Below, piece by piece: positions 55,601-64,000 of a DNA stretch of 64,000 nt (positions are counted from its first letter, which is position 1; each line of letters begins with the position of its first letter). The notes beneath the pieces are model-generated. The model worked only from the letters and a program-made list of their open reading frames with translations, searched no databases and was not told the origin of the DNA. Source of the DNA: Inonotus obliquus (taxonomy: Eukaryota > Basidiomycota > Agaricomycetes > Hymenochaetales > Hymenochaetaceae); assembly GCA_032164295.1 (NCBI GenBank), contig JAJHTX010000005.1:682001-746000 (forward strand), in the 5' to 3' direction. Position numbers and translations under genes: made by a program.

Positions 55601-56246
55601 GATGCTCCGGCAACTTTTCAAAGTTCTCCTCACTGAAGACGTCTGCAAACTCGTCGAGGTACTCTGGCCACTTTGTCGCTCCCCTGACCTGCTTCTTACG
55701 ATACTCTTCCGCCTCCCTTTCCAAGGACCAACATGTCTCCGGGCAACGAGTAAACGACATGACGCCCGTCTTCCAGTCAATTTCCGGATTATGCTTGCGC
55801 AGCCAGTCATATCCAAGAAAGACGTTAGTTGACGCTAGGGATGTCACTGCTAGACGAATGGTCTCTTCATGTATCCCGTCGAAGATCATTTGCACTTCCA
55901 CATACTCCGTCATCGAACCCTCCTTGTTGCCAGTTCCATCAGCATTAAAGAGTGGTATAGGACGAATATAGCGTTTGGTGGGGATCTTGTACCTTTCGAC
56001 GAATCCTTCATCGATGAGAGAACCAGTTGCTCCAGAGTCAATGAGCGCATGTGCATCCAACTCCAATCTGTCCGTATCGTATTCTTCTCCGTCCAGCTGC
56101 TGCATCTCCTGTTTATCTTCGGGAGTCAGTTGCCGATCTAAGGGATGAATGATGGTTACGATGACGTCTAGTTGGTATCCATTTGTTCGCCGCACAAAGA
56201 CGGCTTCTGGTTCCTTCTCCTTAGGCTGTACACCTCTGTCACACAT
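52629..56246 (-). CDS. Pol polyprotein (PR-RT-RNaseH-IN-chromodomain) of the gypsy element
   Basis: 1205 aa from the first in-frame ATG (56246); the frame stays open further upstream to overlap the Gag end. Visible domains: aspartic protease ALIDSGATGSLID (about residue 65); reverse transcriptase with the catalytic YLDDILIF (about 400) and LGFFEPTVMFFGLTNAPATF; RNase H EADASNYATGGVLLQ and YDKEMLAIVQALREW; integrase zinc finger H...H...CDKCQRTK (about 755-800) and the DDE core VDLIGE, HDRGTQFDA and YHPQTDGQTERVNQELE; and a C-terminal chromodomain EYEVEGILDSRLHRRKLQYL plus VKWLGYEEATWQPE that could direct integration to marked chromatin. The stop codon TAA (52629-52631) lies inside the 3' LTR. 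Pol is in the -1 frame relative to Gag. Confidence 0.96.
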   Translation of the reverse strand: MCDRGVQPKEKEPEAVFVRRTNGYQLDVIVTIIHPLDRQLTPEDKQEMQQLDGEEYDTDRLELDAHALIDSGATGSLIDEGFVERYKIPTKRYIRPIPLFNADGTGNKEGSMTEYVEVQMIFDGIHEETIRLAVTSLASTNVFLGYDWLRKHNPEIDWKTGVMSFTRCPETCWSLEREAEEYRKKQVRGATKWPEYLDEFADVFSEENFEKLPEHRVWDHAIELKADFKPSDCKVYPLNPKEQQVLQEFIDENLASGRIRHSKSPMASPFFFIKKEDGSLRAIQDYRKLNEGTIKNKYPLPLIQELVDKVRDSRYIMKLDVRWGYYNIRIREGDEWKAAFRTNLGFFEPTVMFFGLTNAPATFQGFMNDIFRELVHEGHVIIYLDDILIFSEGQDEHQQLVKRVFEVLRKNNLYLKPQKCEFETDHVKYLGHIIGNGVVRVDPKKSKAIQEWPVPKNLKTLQEFLGFGNWLRRFVKDYSEIVKPLTKLTGKVEWKWDEEEQAAYEELKKRLCEPPVLAIPNNKGAFRIEADASNYATGGVLLQEQGGKWKPVAYRSKTLSDAERNYEIYDKEMLAIVQALREWRQYLLGAHQRFEVWSDHANLLYFKSPQKLNYRQARWRLELADYDFTLIHKAGTSMGKADLLSRRADYDKGEHDNENVTFIKEDWLVRGVVQTSQEEVLERVREAQQEVKKRPKGVVPKDGWLKLGNVIFVPNDVKELVLKEYHDSPMAGHPGTTKTVNLIRRKFWWPTMFYDIRTYVKGCDKCQRTKATRATRARSLHPNEVPDKPWEIVTVDLIGELPESEGYNAICVIVDRFSKQIHAVPTTTKLTAEGMARIYRDHVFRHHGLPRKIIHDRGTQFDAKMMKELYKLLHIEGNSSTAYHPQTDGQTERVNQELEQYLRLYVDHRQSDWANWLAMAEFAYNNREHSATKMSPFFANLGRNLGDFSDIATSSSNMVAEDFVKQIKETHELAKENLQKAADDMKKYHDRHAGKSIKFVPGDKVFLDGRNIKTTRPTKKMEDKWYGPYEVVEKVGAGAYKLKLPKTWKKIHPVFNEILLKPAVEPSFESQKKAPPPPPVLVDEEEEYEVEGILDSRLHRRKLQYLVKWLGYEEATWQPESDLGDNAKEAVDEFYQKHPGAPRKLTIPQRSLHQIFAYTEPPDPVNGWKGKPMVAVDMEDLPLCVDPVDQPGLLVGTPNLEEGVM
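52637..52646 (-). other. Polypurine tract
   Basis: GAAGAGGGGG on the minus strand, three bases before the 3' LTR. It is the expected primer for plus-strand DNA synthesis. Confidence 0.7.
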
Positions 56247-56431
56247 CCACGCATCATCGTAGTCATCGACGTCTAGGTCGTCTTCTTTTTCGGGGGTAGG
56301 TATTACGTCGTTCAGGATCTCGTGATTTTTTAACTCGGTGCATTGATGCTCATCTAAATACTGTACAGCACGTGAGTTATAATTTAGAGAAGACGAGAGT
56401 CCTTGAGAATGTTGACCAGTAGTTACGACGT

Positions 56432-57535
56432 TTACTGCTGGTCTTCCGAAAAATCCTGCTCGACGTTGACGCCCTCGGTCTCGGTCGTAGCCCTAACTTC
56501 CACAACTTCCTCGCTGTACTCTTCTTCGACAAAGGCTGATTCTGGCAGCTCACCAAGCTGTTCCGCCATCTCCCTTCGAATCGTTGGGTCCATTCCCACG
56601 ATGATCTGTCGTACCACCTGCCGCTTATCTGGGCATTGCGATGCAAAGTGTCCAGGCTTTCTGCACGCCCAGCAAAGCAGACGACGATGAGCTGCGTCGA
56701 TTTCCATTGGAATCCCCATTCCAGGGTGCGTTCCCGGCTTTACTCCTTGTGCCTGCAATGGGGGACGTTGTGGTTGTGATTGCTGTTGTTGGGGTGGGGG
56801 TCCTGGGGGTCGACGATACTGAGTTTGAGGGTTTGGGGGAAAGTTTCGTACTGGTGGCTTATTTGGACGTAGTTGGGTTCGCAGCTGTTGTTCTACTGCA
56901 TCGACAGCTAGCGCTTTCGTTTTCCATCCATCATACGTCGTTGGCACCTTCTCCGCTCGCATAACTCCTCGAAGAACATCAGGGTTGACTGCTTGCTCTA
57001 GACGGTGGATGAGGACTGCGTCATGTTCTTTGCTGGTGAGCTTCGCCGAGATCCTTAGTTGTTCGAAGATATCAAAGAATTCATCAGCAGTACGACGTCC
57101 TTGTACTTCTGAGTAGATTCGCTCTAACGCCTTAGATGCCTTGTGGGGATCTCTAAAAGATGCGTCGAGGGCCTCGACAAACTTCTTGAAGTCGTCAGGA
57201 ATAGTCGAACTTCCATCAGTTGCTGTGTTGGAATCGACATAGTTCTGCGCCCATGTTGAAGCTCGTCCCGACTTTAGATACGACAGTACGAATTTGATTC
57301 GGTTGACGTCGGTTCCAAACCTTCCTGGGTTCTCCGAGACATACAACAGGAATTCCCGACGGAAATCTTCGTAATCGTCGCCTCCATGATACTGCCTTGG
57401 CTTGTCAACAGATGGATTGTCTGTCGACATCGATGTTGCTGGTGCATTCATCGGCGTCCTTGGCTGTCCGACTCCTGCCTGTGCCAGGGCCTGGGCGACA
57501 ATTGCTGCGATCACGTCTGCTGTGAGGTGCGACAT
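56432..57535 (-). CDS. Gag capsid/nucleocapsid protein of the gypsy element
   Basis: 367 aa from ATG 57535 (MSHLTADVIAAIVAQALAQA). The capsid-like region contains RQYHGGDDYEDFRREFLLYV, FKKFVEALDASFRDPHKA and RISAKLTSKEHDAVLIHRLE. A Pro/Gln-rich linker follows, and a single CCHC zinc knuckle CWACRKPGHFASQC binds RNA. It ends in an acidic tail. The frame is open without ATG for another 140 codons upstream (to about 57,970) with protein-like composition (RQGRYSASRQGFYYTTSTG), so the real Gag is probably longer, either spliced to the leader ORF at 58,087-58,398 or started differently. Confidence 0.9.
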   Translation of the reverse strand: MSHLTADVIAAIVAQALAQAGVGQPRTPMNAPATSMSTDNPSVDKPRQYHGGDDYEDFRREFLLYVSENPGRFGTDVNRIKFVLSYLKSGRASTWAQNYVDSNTATDGSSTIPDDFKKFVEALDASFRDPHKASKALERIYSEVQGRRTADEFFDIFEQLRISAKLTSKEHDAVLIHRLEQAVNPDVLRGVMRAEKVPTTYDGWKTKALAVDAVEQQLRTQLRPNKPPVRNFPPNPQTQYRRPPGPPPQQQQSQPQRPPLQAQGVKPGTHPGMGIPMEIDAAHRRLLCWACRKPGHFASQCPDKRQVVRQIIVGMDPTIRREMAEQLGELPESAFVEEEYSEEVVEVRATTETEGVNVEQDFSEDQQ

Positions 57536-58086
57536 CTCGTCTTCAGGAGGTTCAACGTCAATAGGATCCTCAGGGGGTAGAGCAGGTTCGTGTGTCGACG
57601 GTGGTCTAGATATGATACTTTGAGGAGGATCAAATGCTCCTACGGTTGTTTCCTCAGGTTCTTCGCGTGCTGAGAATCTCGCAGCTGTCGACGAGGTTGG
57701 GGCGAAGGATGAGATGGGAGCGGGAACACTTGTCGGTGTGTGTGCCCAGTTGTCCTTGGCTTGATCCCAAACTATACGCTGGTCGGTTCCAGTGGATGTC
57801 GTATAGTAGAAACCTTGACGACTCGCACTGTACCTCCCTTGTCTGAGCTGGCTGAGATGCTGACGCGCACGTTCCGATACGGTATCTATTGTGGCGGTCT
57901 GACGGGGAGAGGATGAGCTTGTTGTTGTTGTCGACGAGCAGGGATTGTGTCGTCGAAGGAGATGGTGACCTTAAAAATCCAGAGGGGAATGACGAAAGAG
58001 ATACGCTGACTGCAGTATACTTCGTTTGTCCGCTTCGTCCAGATACGGTTGCCTCTAAAATGCAACGTCAATGTTAACGCCAGTGT

Positions 58087-58398
58087 TTACCAACGTATGA
58101 TTGGCTTCTGCCAACTGGAAGGGTCTTCTTCCTCGACCTTAACGTCGACTTCCTCGATCTTCACTTCTACCTCTTCTTCCTTAACTTCGACTACTGGTCG
58201 CTGGGGGCGGTACGTAAGCCTAATGTACTGAGCACGTCCTTTCCTGTCTGTTCCTACGACAATATCGTTTGGATCGTAGTCGAGGGAGTTAAACGGGATG
58301 ATGTAGGACTTGGGCTTTCGGTACTGTCGGTTACGACGACTAGGAGCCAGGGTGACGAGTGAGGGTTGGTTACTTGTTATGAATCCAATACACGACAA
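58087..58398 (-). CDS. Leader ORF of the gypsy element, probable first Gag exon
   Basis: 103 aa from the first ATG after the primer-binding site (MSCIGFITSNQPSLVTLAPS). It contains a basic stretch (RRNRQYRKPK) and an acidic EVKEEEVEVKIEEV repeat. GTAAAC at its end (58,094 downward) and an AAG at about 57,930 would splice it in frame to the open region ahead of Gag (IIRC|SSSPRQTATID). Alternatively it is a separate small protein. Confidence 0.5.
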   Translation of the reverse strand: MSCIGFITSNQPSLVTLAPSRRNRQYRKPKSYIIPFNSLDYDPNDIVVGTDRKGRAQYIRLTYRPQRPVVEVKEEEVEVKIEEVDVKVEEEDPSSWQKPIIRW

Positions 58399-58537
58399 CG
58401 TTGGTTAACGTCGCCGGGCAGGGTTGAGGGTTTCTGTCGTGCTCGGGTAAACCCGGGTTGATGCGATATCGACCTGTTAGGGGGCGCTCGCAAAGGAGAG
58501 ATGTTGATGACGAGTCAGACGTCGGTCCTGAGAGGAG

Positions 58538-58548
58538 ACTCGACTCTT
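58538..58548 (-). other. Primer-binding site, self-priming type
   Basis: AAGAGTCGAGT (minus strand) starts one base inside the 5' LTR boundary. It is not complementary to a tRNA CCA end but is the exact complement of 58805-58795 in the LTR (ACTCGACTCTT), the predicted RNA 5' end. Confidence 0.75.
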
Positions 58549-58794
58549 ATATTAGGACGGACGAGGTGGCAGTGCACGTTCGAGGCCTGTTCTCACGAAG
58601 GTCGTATGGTGGCAACCTCTACTGCGTCTTGGGGAGAGTACACAGTCGTCGGCGACGTACGTCTAAGGGGATAAGCCTTGAGTAATGCACGCGTCTAGGA
58701 ACAGTATACGACTAAGACGTCGTGGTGGTAAGTAGATTGAATAAACTAAGTAAATACAAGAGAGGAATACCTAAGACGTCGTGGTGGTAAGTAG

Positions 58795-58805
58795 AAGAGT
58801 CGAGT
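58795..58805 (-). other. Self-primer sequence at predicted RNA 5' end
   Basis: ACTCGACTCTT, 11 nt, exactly complementary to the primer-binding site at 58538-58548. Flanking bases do not pair, which defines an 11-bp duplex as in Tf1. Confidence 0.7.
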
Positions 58806-58831
58806 GGGGAAGACGAGACAAGATCTATCTA

Positions 58832-58839
58832 CTTATATA
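58832..58839 (-). promoter_or_regulatory. TATA box of the gypsy element
   Basis: TATATAAG on the minus strand, about 34 nt before the predicted transcript start. The same box is present in the other LTR. Confidence 0.7.
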
Positions 58840-59107
58840 CACATGAGACGTGGGAAGGTATTACTCTAAGAAGGTGCTGCGCAGCAGCATAACAATATAG
58901 ACCAACAAATAACGGGGCCCGACGAGTAAGCAAGAATGAGTAAGGGTGAGTAAGCGTCATCGGGTTGGGGCGGAATTAGTAATGCAGTATTAGTAATATA
59001 TCGGGATGGGGCGGAGGGAGTCATAAGGTATTAGTAATGAAAGGAACTTAGTAATATAATGGGATATGAAAAATAAGAAAGGACAAAAAAGGAAAAGTGT
59101 TCTTACA

Positions 59108-59930
59108 GCGGTACCATCTTGTGGACAGGTTTGATTCCTGCATCGGCATCGGTACTTGATCCAACTCGGCTATTCTAGGTAATTGCTGAGTCAGCTGTTC
59201 TTGTCTCTCCCTCGTTTGTATTTCCGTTCTTGGTTGTATCGGCAGGATTGGCCGAGGTATAGTTAACCAATTCCGAATTGTTTGCATTCGTGTATATCCT
59301 GGTGTTGTCCTTGCATGTTGTAGCGTCGTCCCTTGTACTCCTTGTAAGTGTATTACTCTGCCGTGTTGCTCCGTCTTTACTTTCATTACGGTGTACCCGT
59401 ATGGTAGTCCTCGACTTATGTAATTCATTATCCAATGTCCCCAAGTGTATGCAGTTCTCTCGTTCATTCCTTCTCGGTCTCGTTTATAAGCAATGTCAAT
59501 ATCCACTATAGCTGTGTCGCACCGTTCGTGTCTCCCTTCCTGTGCTACATTTCGTATTCCGATCATCATTACGAAGTATCCGGTGTCGTAGGATAACACT
59601 CGTATCTCTCTTTCATAAGCCTTTTGTATTTGTTGATTAGGGTCGTAGGTTAATTCCACGAATTGACGTCGTATCATTATGTCGGCTTGCCCGTTCATTA
59701 TATCTCCGTATATGATCTCCCTGATTAATTCCCGCATTAGTCCTCCGGCTAGTTCTTTAGCTGGTCGGCATATGTTGCAACATCGTAATATATTGCTTCA
59801 TAGTGTTGGGGGAACGATGGGCTGTTCTAGTACTTGTATTACTGCCGTTAATCGTTCTTGTATCCAACGTAGGACGCTCATAGTTATTGGCTTATTAATG
59901 ATGGATAACACTACCTTTCTAACATCTATG
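59108..59930 (-). pseudogene. Unrecognised ORF of unit X, copy 2 (interrupted)
   Basis: Minus-strand homologue of 49,045-49,704 (RELIREIIYGDIMNGQADIM, GHWIMNYISRGLPYGYTVM). A TGA breaks it near 59,800 (PPTL-stop where copy 1 has PPTPR), so the open part begins at 59,737. It is uninterrupted where copy 1 stops and reads on with RNWLTIPRPILPIQPRT and QEQLTQQLPRIAELDQ until the gypsy LTR at 59,107. Each copy is therefore damaged at a different place. Confidence 0.65.
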
Positions 59931-61430
59931 ATCTACCTGCATCATGCTCATTTCCTGACCTTCAGCTCGAAGGATCCTCAGAGACTGTGTATGACAATCC
60001 GGCGAATGGTCGGGGTCATCCTGAATGTGGCATCGAAAAGTGGTGATAGCTTGGCTAGCGTTCCGATGAGAAACGATTTCCATCTGGATGATAGCAGGGT
60101 TTATGTGGGTGGAAGATTGTAAAATAAGTCGCTTCAAGAATCAAGATTGAATTTGAAAGAATGTTGTGAGGTCATGTGATACGAATAACCCAGAACACAT
60201 GTAATTGGTGACTGGCAATCCCCTATTGCAGAGTGTCGATTTCCCACGGGCATGCCGGTGATCGCTTAGAATAAGCGATTTACCGGTTTTTGAAGACACT
60301 TTCACCTTCACACTTCCCATTCCGTAATACAAACAAAGCCTTAGAAAGTAGTAGAAACCATTTTTACGATGATGGGGAGCATATGGATAAAAAAAATCGA
60401 AATTTGTTCAGAAATCCAATGAGATATCGGGTAGTTATACATCATATCTCAAGATCTAAGCAATTTCTTGAGAATTTTTTCTCAACAAAATGAAGGCAGG
60501 TATGAAAAAATATGGTTTGTGCACTGAGTTGCAAATCCTTGAAAAATTCGTTGAGTTCTGAACATTGAAATAATGCATTGGATCTCAACAATAAAGGAAA
60601 AAATGAAGTCACGTGATTAAACAGATGCAGGAACAATTTCTTGACCATATCTAAGAAACGAAGCAATTTTATCATATAAATTTTCAAAGAAGACAAAGCT
60701 ACACATTGAATAATACATGAAGTGTACTGAGTCTTATAATATTACAGAGAATTGATGAGTTTTTTATATTTTGATGGCCGGATCGAAAAATTGTATGCTG
60801 GGTCACGTGATATTGAATTGCAAGGAAGCTCATGACTCCGAGCAGAAATACAGCATAATATCACAAAAAAATGGAGTTTCTGAGCTTATGCATTTTACAA
60901 GTATACATGAATGCTGGATGTTATTGAATGTGGGAAAATCAATCTTGTGTCTCCATGAAAGTACTTGTTATAGTCCAACTTACAAATATGCATATAGGGT
61001 CATCATCTATATCTAGAATTAGCTGAGAAAGCTCTGAAGAATGGAGAATGGTGCCAGAGAACATTAGTTTCAGATATTATAACATTAATGATTGACAGAA
61101 AATAATTAATCAGTGGCTTAGCTGAAGACCTTGCCTTCGTGTCTAGCATGTTAATCAATAAAGAATACAGTAGAATATACTATACACAGTCAATGCTTCA
61201 TGTGATAGTCAGTTTTCACATCCAAATTGATGATAAATCCTGCATAGGGACTTGATTTGAGTGGGACGACTAAAACTATATATTGGGTGGGACGTGGGTG
61301 GAAATAAAATGACCGGTAAATACAGATCACCATTTTTGACCATACATGGAAAATATTGAATCTCCGACTGAAAAAATTATCGACGCGCGTCAGAGGGAAT
61401 TGCCAGTCACCAGTGTAATAACACCGTGTA
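59931..61430. other. AT-rich region without recognised features
   Basis: Base composition drops sharply to AT-rich, especially 60,300-61,200, with many short open frames and A/T runs but no protein-like segment. It may be old decayed repeat DNA. Confidence 0.45.
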
Positions 61431-61793
61431 CTGTACGCATCTGTACGGGTGCAACCGTAACGGTAACGCAGCCTTGGTTGCGTTGCTTGGTGTAACGTGT
61501 AACGCAAGGGTCGGGTTGCTTCATAAAGGGCGTAACGCAGAAAAATCTTCCTAATTTTCTCTGGAATAGCTCAGTTTGCCTATATTTGGTATGTTCTTGG
61601 GCGGGAAGTAAATTGCACTTCCAGAAGAGGTGTTTCCCGGCGTGTGGCATCCCTCTTTCGGAAGCCATTTCGGACCTATCGTCTCCGTCCGGTTGTTTTG
61701 GTTGCCTGGAATAGGCTCTGTAACGCGTAACCCTGCCCTGGTTGGCAGTTTCGTTGCTGTAACGCAGTCGTACACCCGTACAGATGCGTACAG
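61431..61793. mobile_element. 363-bp MITE with perfect terminal inverted repeats
   Basis: It starts CTGTACGCATCTGTACGGGT and ends with its exact reverse complement (21 bp in all). It is flanked on both sides by TA (61429-61430 and 61794-61795), as for Tc1/mariner-type target duplication. Inside, the motif GTAACG recurs about seven times, mostly in subterminal positions (for example CCGTAACGGTAACGCAG, GTGTAACGTGTAACGCAAG, GCTGTAACGCAGTC). No transposase is encoded. Confidence 0.8.
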
Positions 61794-61795
61794 TA

Positions 61796-62141
61796 TGTCT
61801 TCTATCTCTTTCATTCAGCATACCTTATCAACACGCCGCATAACTCGAATGCTTACAGCGCCACTCAAAGCTCAGATCTGAAGGAGATGAGGCTACAGCC
61901 GAGTTTATGAGATGCTCCAAGGCCTTGAAGGACCACGAAGCGATGAGCTGGCAGCTCAAGTTAAATTACATCACGCAAGATACAAGTACAGGTACAGGAC
62001 AACAAGACGAGGAAACGAAGCAAAATACAAGGTGCGAGGATATAAAATGGAATGCAAGAGCAGAAACTAAGACAAAGAAAAACAATGCAGACGTAGGAAG
62101 AGCAATAGATAAGCCAAAATGAGTCCAATGAGCCTTCGCCC
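61796..62141. other. 3' flank of the disordered-protein gene
   Basis: Noncoding DNA between the MITE and the stop codon at 62142. Nothing was recognised. Confidence 0.4.
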
Positions 62142-64000
62142 TCACAAACCCTCATCATCGCCCATGAAACTGTACTCTGAAGCTTCGCCATCACTATGGA
62201 CTACGAAGTGTCGTGCTGGATTTCCGCACTGGCATGGCGGCAGAGGAAAACTCCCTTCAGGAGTGTGAAGATACTGCGTGGCGTGGTCCGGAAGGGAAGG
62301 AGATGGCGAAGGAGCGCGAGAGCGAGTGAAGAGGTCCCTGCCATCCGGAGCAGCGGCTTCGAATGGAACAGATGGAGTGTCAGGAATACTCTCGAGTCCA
62401 GCCACCGGAGACACTGGCGATTCGTGTTCCTGAGGAGCGACTTGGTCGAGATCTCGGCAGGTCATTCTCCTATAAAAGGACGAAGAAGCTTCAAGTAACT
62501 CCCGAACTTCCGATGCCACCTCCACCTCGTCATTCGGACCATCGACACCATAACGACACGATTGAACCTCGCACTGGGTCGTGGTTGTACGAAACTCTGC
62601 GCTGGGTGTCGCAGGCGCTGAGATACCTTCCTCTAGGTCGATGTAATCGACCTCCTCGTCTTCTGAAGAGACAGGCTCCGTCTCGTCACCTTCTGGCACA
62701 GAGGTGTCGAAGCCCTCCAATGGCTCAAGTGGCCGGCGAGGGTGAGGCCGCTGGATGGGTTGGACGGATGGCCCGTTTTCTTCTTGGGCAGTATCGTCGT
62801 CCTCATCGGAATCAGGTTCCGGCGCTGGCATCGGGGCTGGCAAGGGACCATAAATTGGATCATTCTCTTTGTCTGATCCGCCTGGCGACAACGACTCGTC
62901 TTGATCCAGATAGGGTGGGGATCTCTCCTCTGCCTTGATGATTGACCCGTGCGAAGGAGAGTTTGCGAAGGGGAAGACTGTCGCACTTGGAATCTGGAGG
63001 GCGGGAAGCATGAAGGGGCTTACGGGAGGCTCCCTCTTGCATTCGGGGTGCCTTGACGGCGGCTGGCGAGGGAACGGAGATGGCGTCACCTCCTCTTGCT
63101 TCACGACAGCCTCCCGTGGTGCTTCCTGGGGCGTTGGGTGCTCCTTGCATTCCTCCGGAGATGGAGCCCGAGATGGCATGATTGTTGGCTCCTCGGACTC
63201 GCAACTCATCGGAGTAGACGTTCGCGTCAGAGGAACCTGAGTTTTTCTCGCCCTTCTGTTCCCAGTCCTTCTGGTAGGACGATCGGCACCGCCTCTAGGC
63301 TTTCTAGTGGTCTTCTTCTCGGGCTCGCTGATTGTGGGCTTATCCACCTTCTGCCTGGTTCGCCTCGTCGTTCGGCGGGATGGGCCAGGATCCAATGGTT
63401 GCTGCGAATCATCCCGGACATCATCGTCCTCGTCTCGCCGACGCTTCGAGCCCGTAGTGGCCTCTTCAGTAGGCGGTAAGTCGACGGCCTTCGCCTTTCC
63501 CTTGTTGCGGCGCACGCGGTTCATCGCTTCGCCAACGGCGTCGTTGTTCACAGCAACTTCCGCCGGAGTTTGTTGGGTCTTCCGTCGAACGCGACGGAGA
63601 GTGCGTCGTACTGGAGCAGGCTCCAGCTCGTCTCCACCAGATTCCTCCGGTTCATACTCGTCTTCTTCACGACGACGCTTGGTGCCCGCTCTGGCTACCG
63701 CAGTGCTTTGGGAACCTTTTTTCTGCTGACCGGTCCCTCCGGTTTTGGCCTTAGCCTTAGCCTTTGGGCCTCGCTTCGTGGTGGAGCGTCCACCTTTACG
63801 AGGCTTCTTGGAAGCCGCACCATCCGTCTTGGGTGGTGAAGCTAGAAATGATGTGAATACGATAGGTAAGATGTTATCATATAGAAGGGCTTACCAGTTT
63901 TGCTGGACGTAGCGACGTGTTCAAGTGTGAACTTGAAGGCCAAGCCACACGTCTGGGTGGTGGATTGGACGACAGCCTGTGGCTGAGACTCAACTGGGAG
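62142..64000 (-). CDS. Long disordered, probably nuclear protein; 5' end outside window
   Basis: Minus-strand gene running off the right edge. The last exon (63841 down to TGA 62142-62144) joins through a 53-nt intron (63842-63894, GTAAGC...TTCTAG) to an exon encoding CGLAFKFTLEHVATSSKTA. Composition is extreme. Lys/Arg-rich NLS-like clusters occur at the start (KKPRKGGRSTTKRGPKAKAK, TLRRVRRKT, SKRRRDEDDD, RRTTRRTRQK). Pro/Ser/Glu-rich acidic stretches (DSDEDDDTAQEE, SSEDEEVDYIDLEE) and a short Cys-containing tail (CQCGNPARHF) follow. No folded domain was recognised. It is plausibly a chromatin- or DNA-associated regulator, but that rests on composition only. Confidence 0.7.

Larger units (their letters stand above)
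58550..59107 (-). repeat. 5' LTR of the gypsy element
   Basis: 558 bp. On the minus strand it carries the promoter TATATAAG (58839-58832) followed after about 34 nt by ACTCGACTCTT (58805). The inner terminus is TATTAGG instead of TGTTAGG. Confidence 0.93.
52071..59112 (-). mobile_element. Complete Ty3/gypsy chromovirus (Tf1/sushi-like)
   Basis: A 7.0-kb element: LTR 52076-52633, Pol, Gag, leader, LTR 58550-59107, flanked by the 5-bp duplication GCGGT (52071-52075 and 59108-59112). On the plus strand the left LTR starts TGTTAGGACG and ends TTCTTACA. Both LTRs are 558 bp. I see only two differences: TG/TA at the terminus, and an A/G in GACGTC[A/G]TGGTGG. Pol and Gag are uninterrupted. Such similarity implies very recent insertion and probable activity. 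Confidence 0.95.
51859..59930 (-). mobile_element. Unit X copy 2, split by the gypsy element
   Basis: The minus-strand X sequence runs from 59,930 (ATGTTAGAAAGGTAGTG) down to 59,108 and, after removing the gypsy insertion, continues from 52,075 down to 51,859. It then joins segment L. The rejoined target (GTGGGCGGTACCATCTTG) agrees with the uninterrupted X copy 1. The unit is truncated at 59,930 relative to copy 1. Confidence 0.75.

Noticed and set aside
59048..59107. C-terminal extension of the X copy 2 frame into FPFLSFLIFHIPLYY
   Set aside because: These codons come from the gypsy LTR that interrupts X, so they are not part of the original protein.
61430..61790. GTAACG repeats as a telomere-like or CRISPR-like array
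   Set aside because: Spacing is irregular, and the repeats are contained within TIR ends that explain them as part of a MITE.

Overview
The window reads as nuclear DNA of an agaricomycete (mushroom-forming basidiomycete). The genes are cut by many short GT-AG introns of about 50-80 nt. The gene families are typical of that group: fungal DUF6533 and DUF6534 multi-pass membrane proteins, an F-box/LRR protein, a long-form Mim1/Tom13, a Crinkler-like P-loop relic and a chromodomain Ty3/gypsy retrotransposon. Exon boundaries were placed by eye from splice signals, reading frame and family conservation.

Positions 1-24,124 are ordinary gene-dense chromosome. In order they hold a disordered hypothetical protein (cut by the window edge), a cytochrome b5-acyl-CoA dehydrogenase fusion, a C2H2 zinc-finger protein (-), an SH3 adaptor, the APC/C TPR subunit Cut9/Cdc16 (-), a paraoxonase-like lactonase, a Mim1/Tom13 outer-mitochondrial-membrane insertase subunit (-), an about 24-exon DUF6534 membrane protein, a hypothetical protein, a Na+/Ca2+-exchanger-type cation antiporter (-) and a secreted, probably GPI-anchored protein (-).

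Positions 24,125-48,600 are accessory, duplication-rich DNA. The core is a large imperfect inverted duplication: left arm about 25,660-31,040, right arm about 33,300-39,085. Each arm carries a DUF6533 gene (copy A +, copy C -), and a more diverged DUF6533 gene (copy B) sits in the spacer. The arms also carry a decayed fragment of the hypothetical gene at 18,610-20,005. The outer end of the right arm recurs as a direct copy at 43,040-43,900. Two F-box paralogues, one 5'-truncated, lie between those copies. Degenerate tandem repeats and a frameshifted Crinkler-like P-loop pseudogene follow.

Positions 48,600-60,000 are a nest of mobile DNA. An unrecognised retroelement-like unit, here called X, occurs twice in opposite orientation with a conserved ORF of about 220 aa. 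Copy 2 of X is split by a very young Ty3/gypsy chromovirus on the minus strand: 558-bp LTRs with only two differences seen, target-site duplication GCGGT, intact Gag and Pol. The gypsy element shows an exact 11-nt match expected for Tf1-type self-primed reverse transcription, with a TATA box at the right distance to start the RNA at the primer.

Positions 60,000-64,000 hold AT-rich noncoding DNA, a 363-bp MITE with perfect inverted termini flanked by TA, and the 3' part of a gene for a long basic/acidic disordered protein (-) that runs off the window end.
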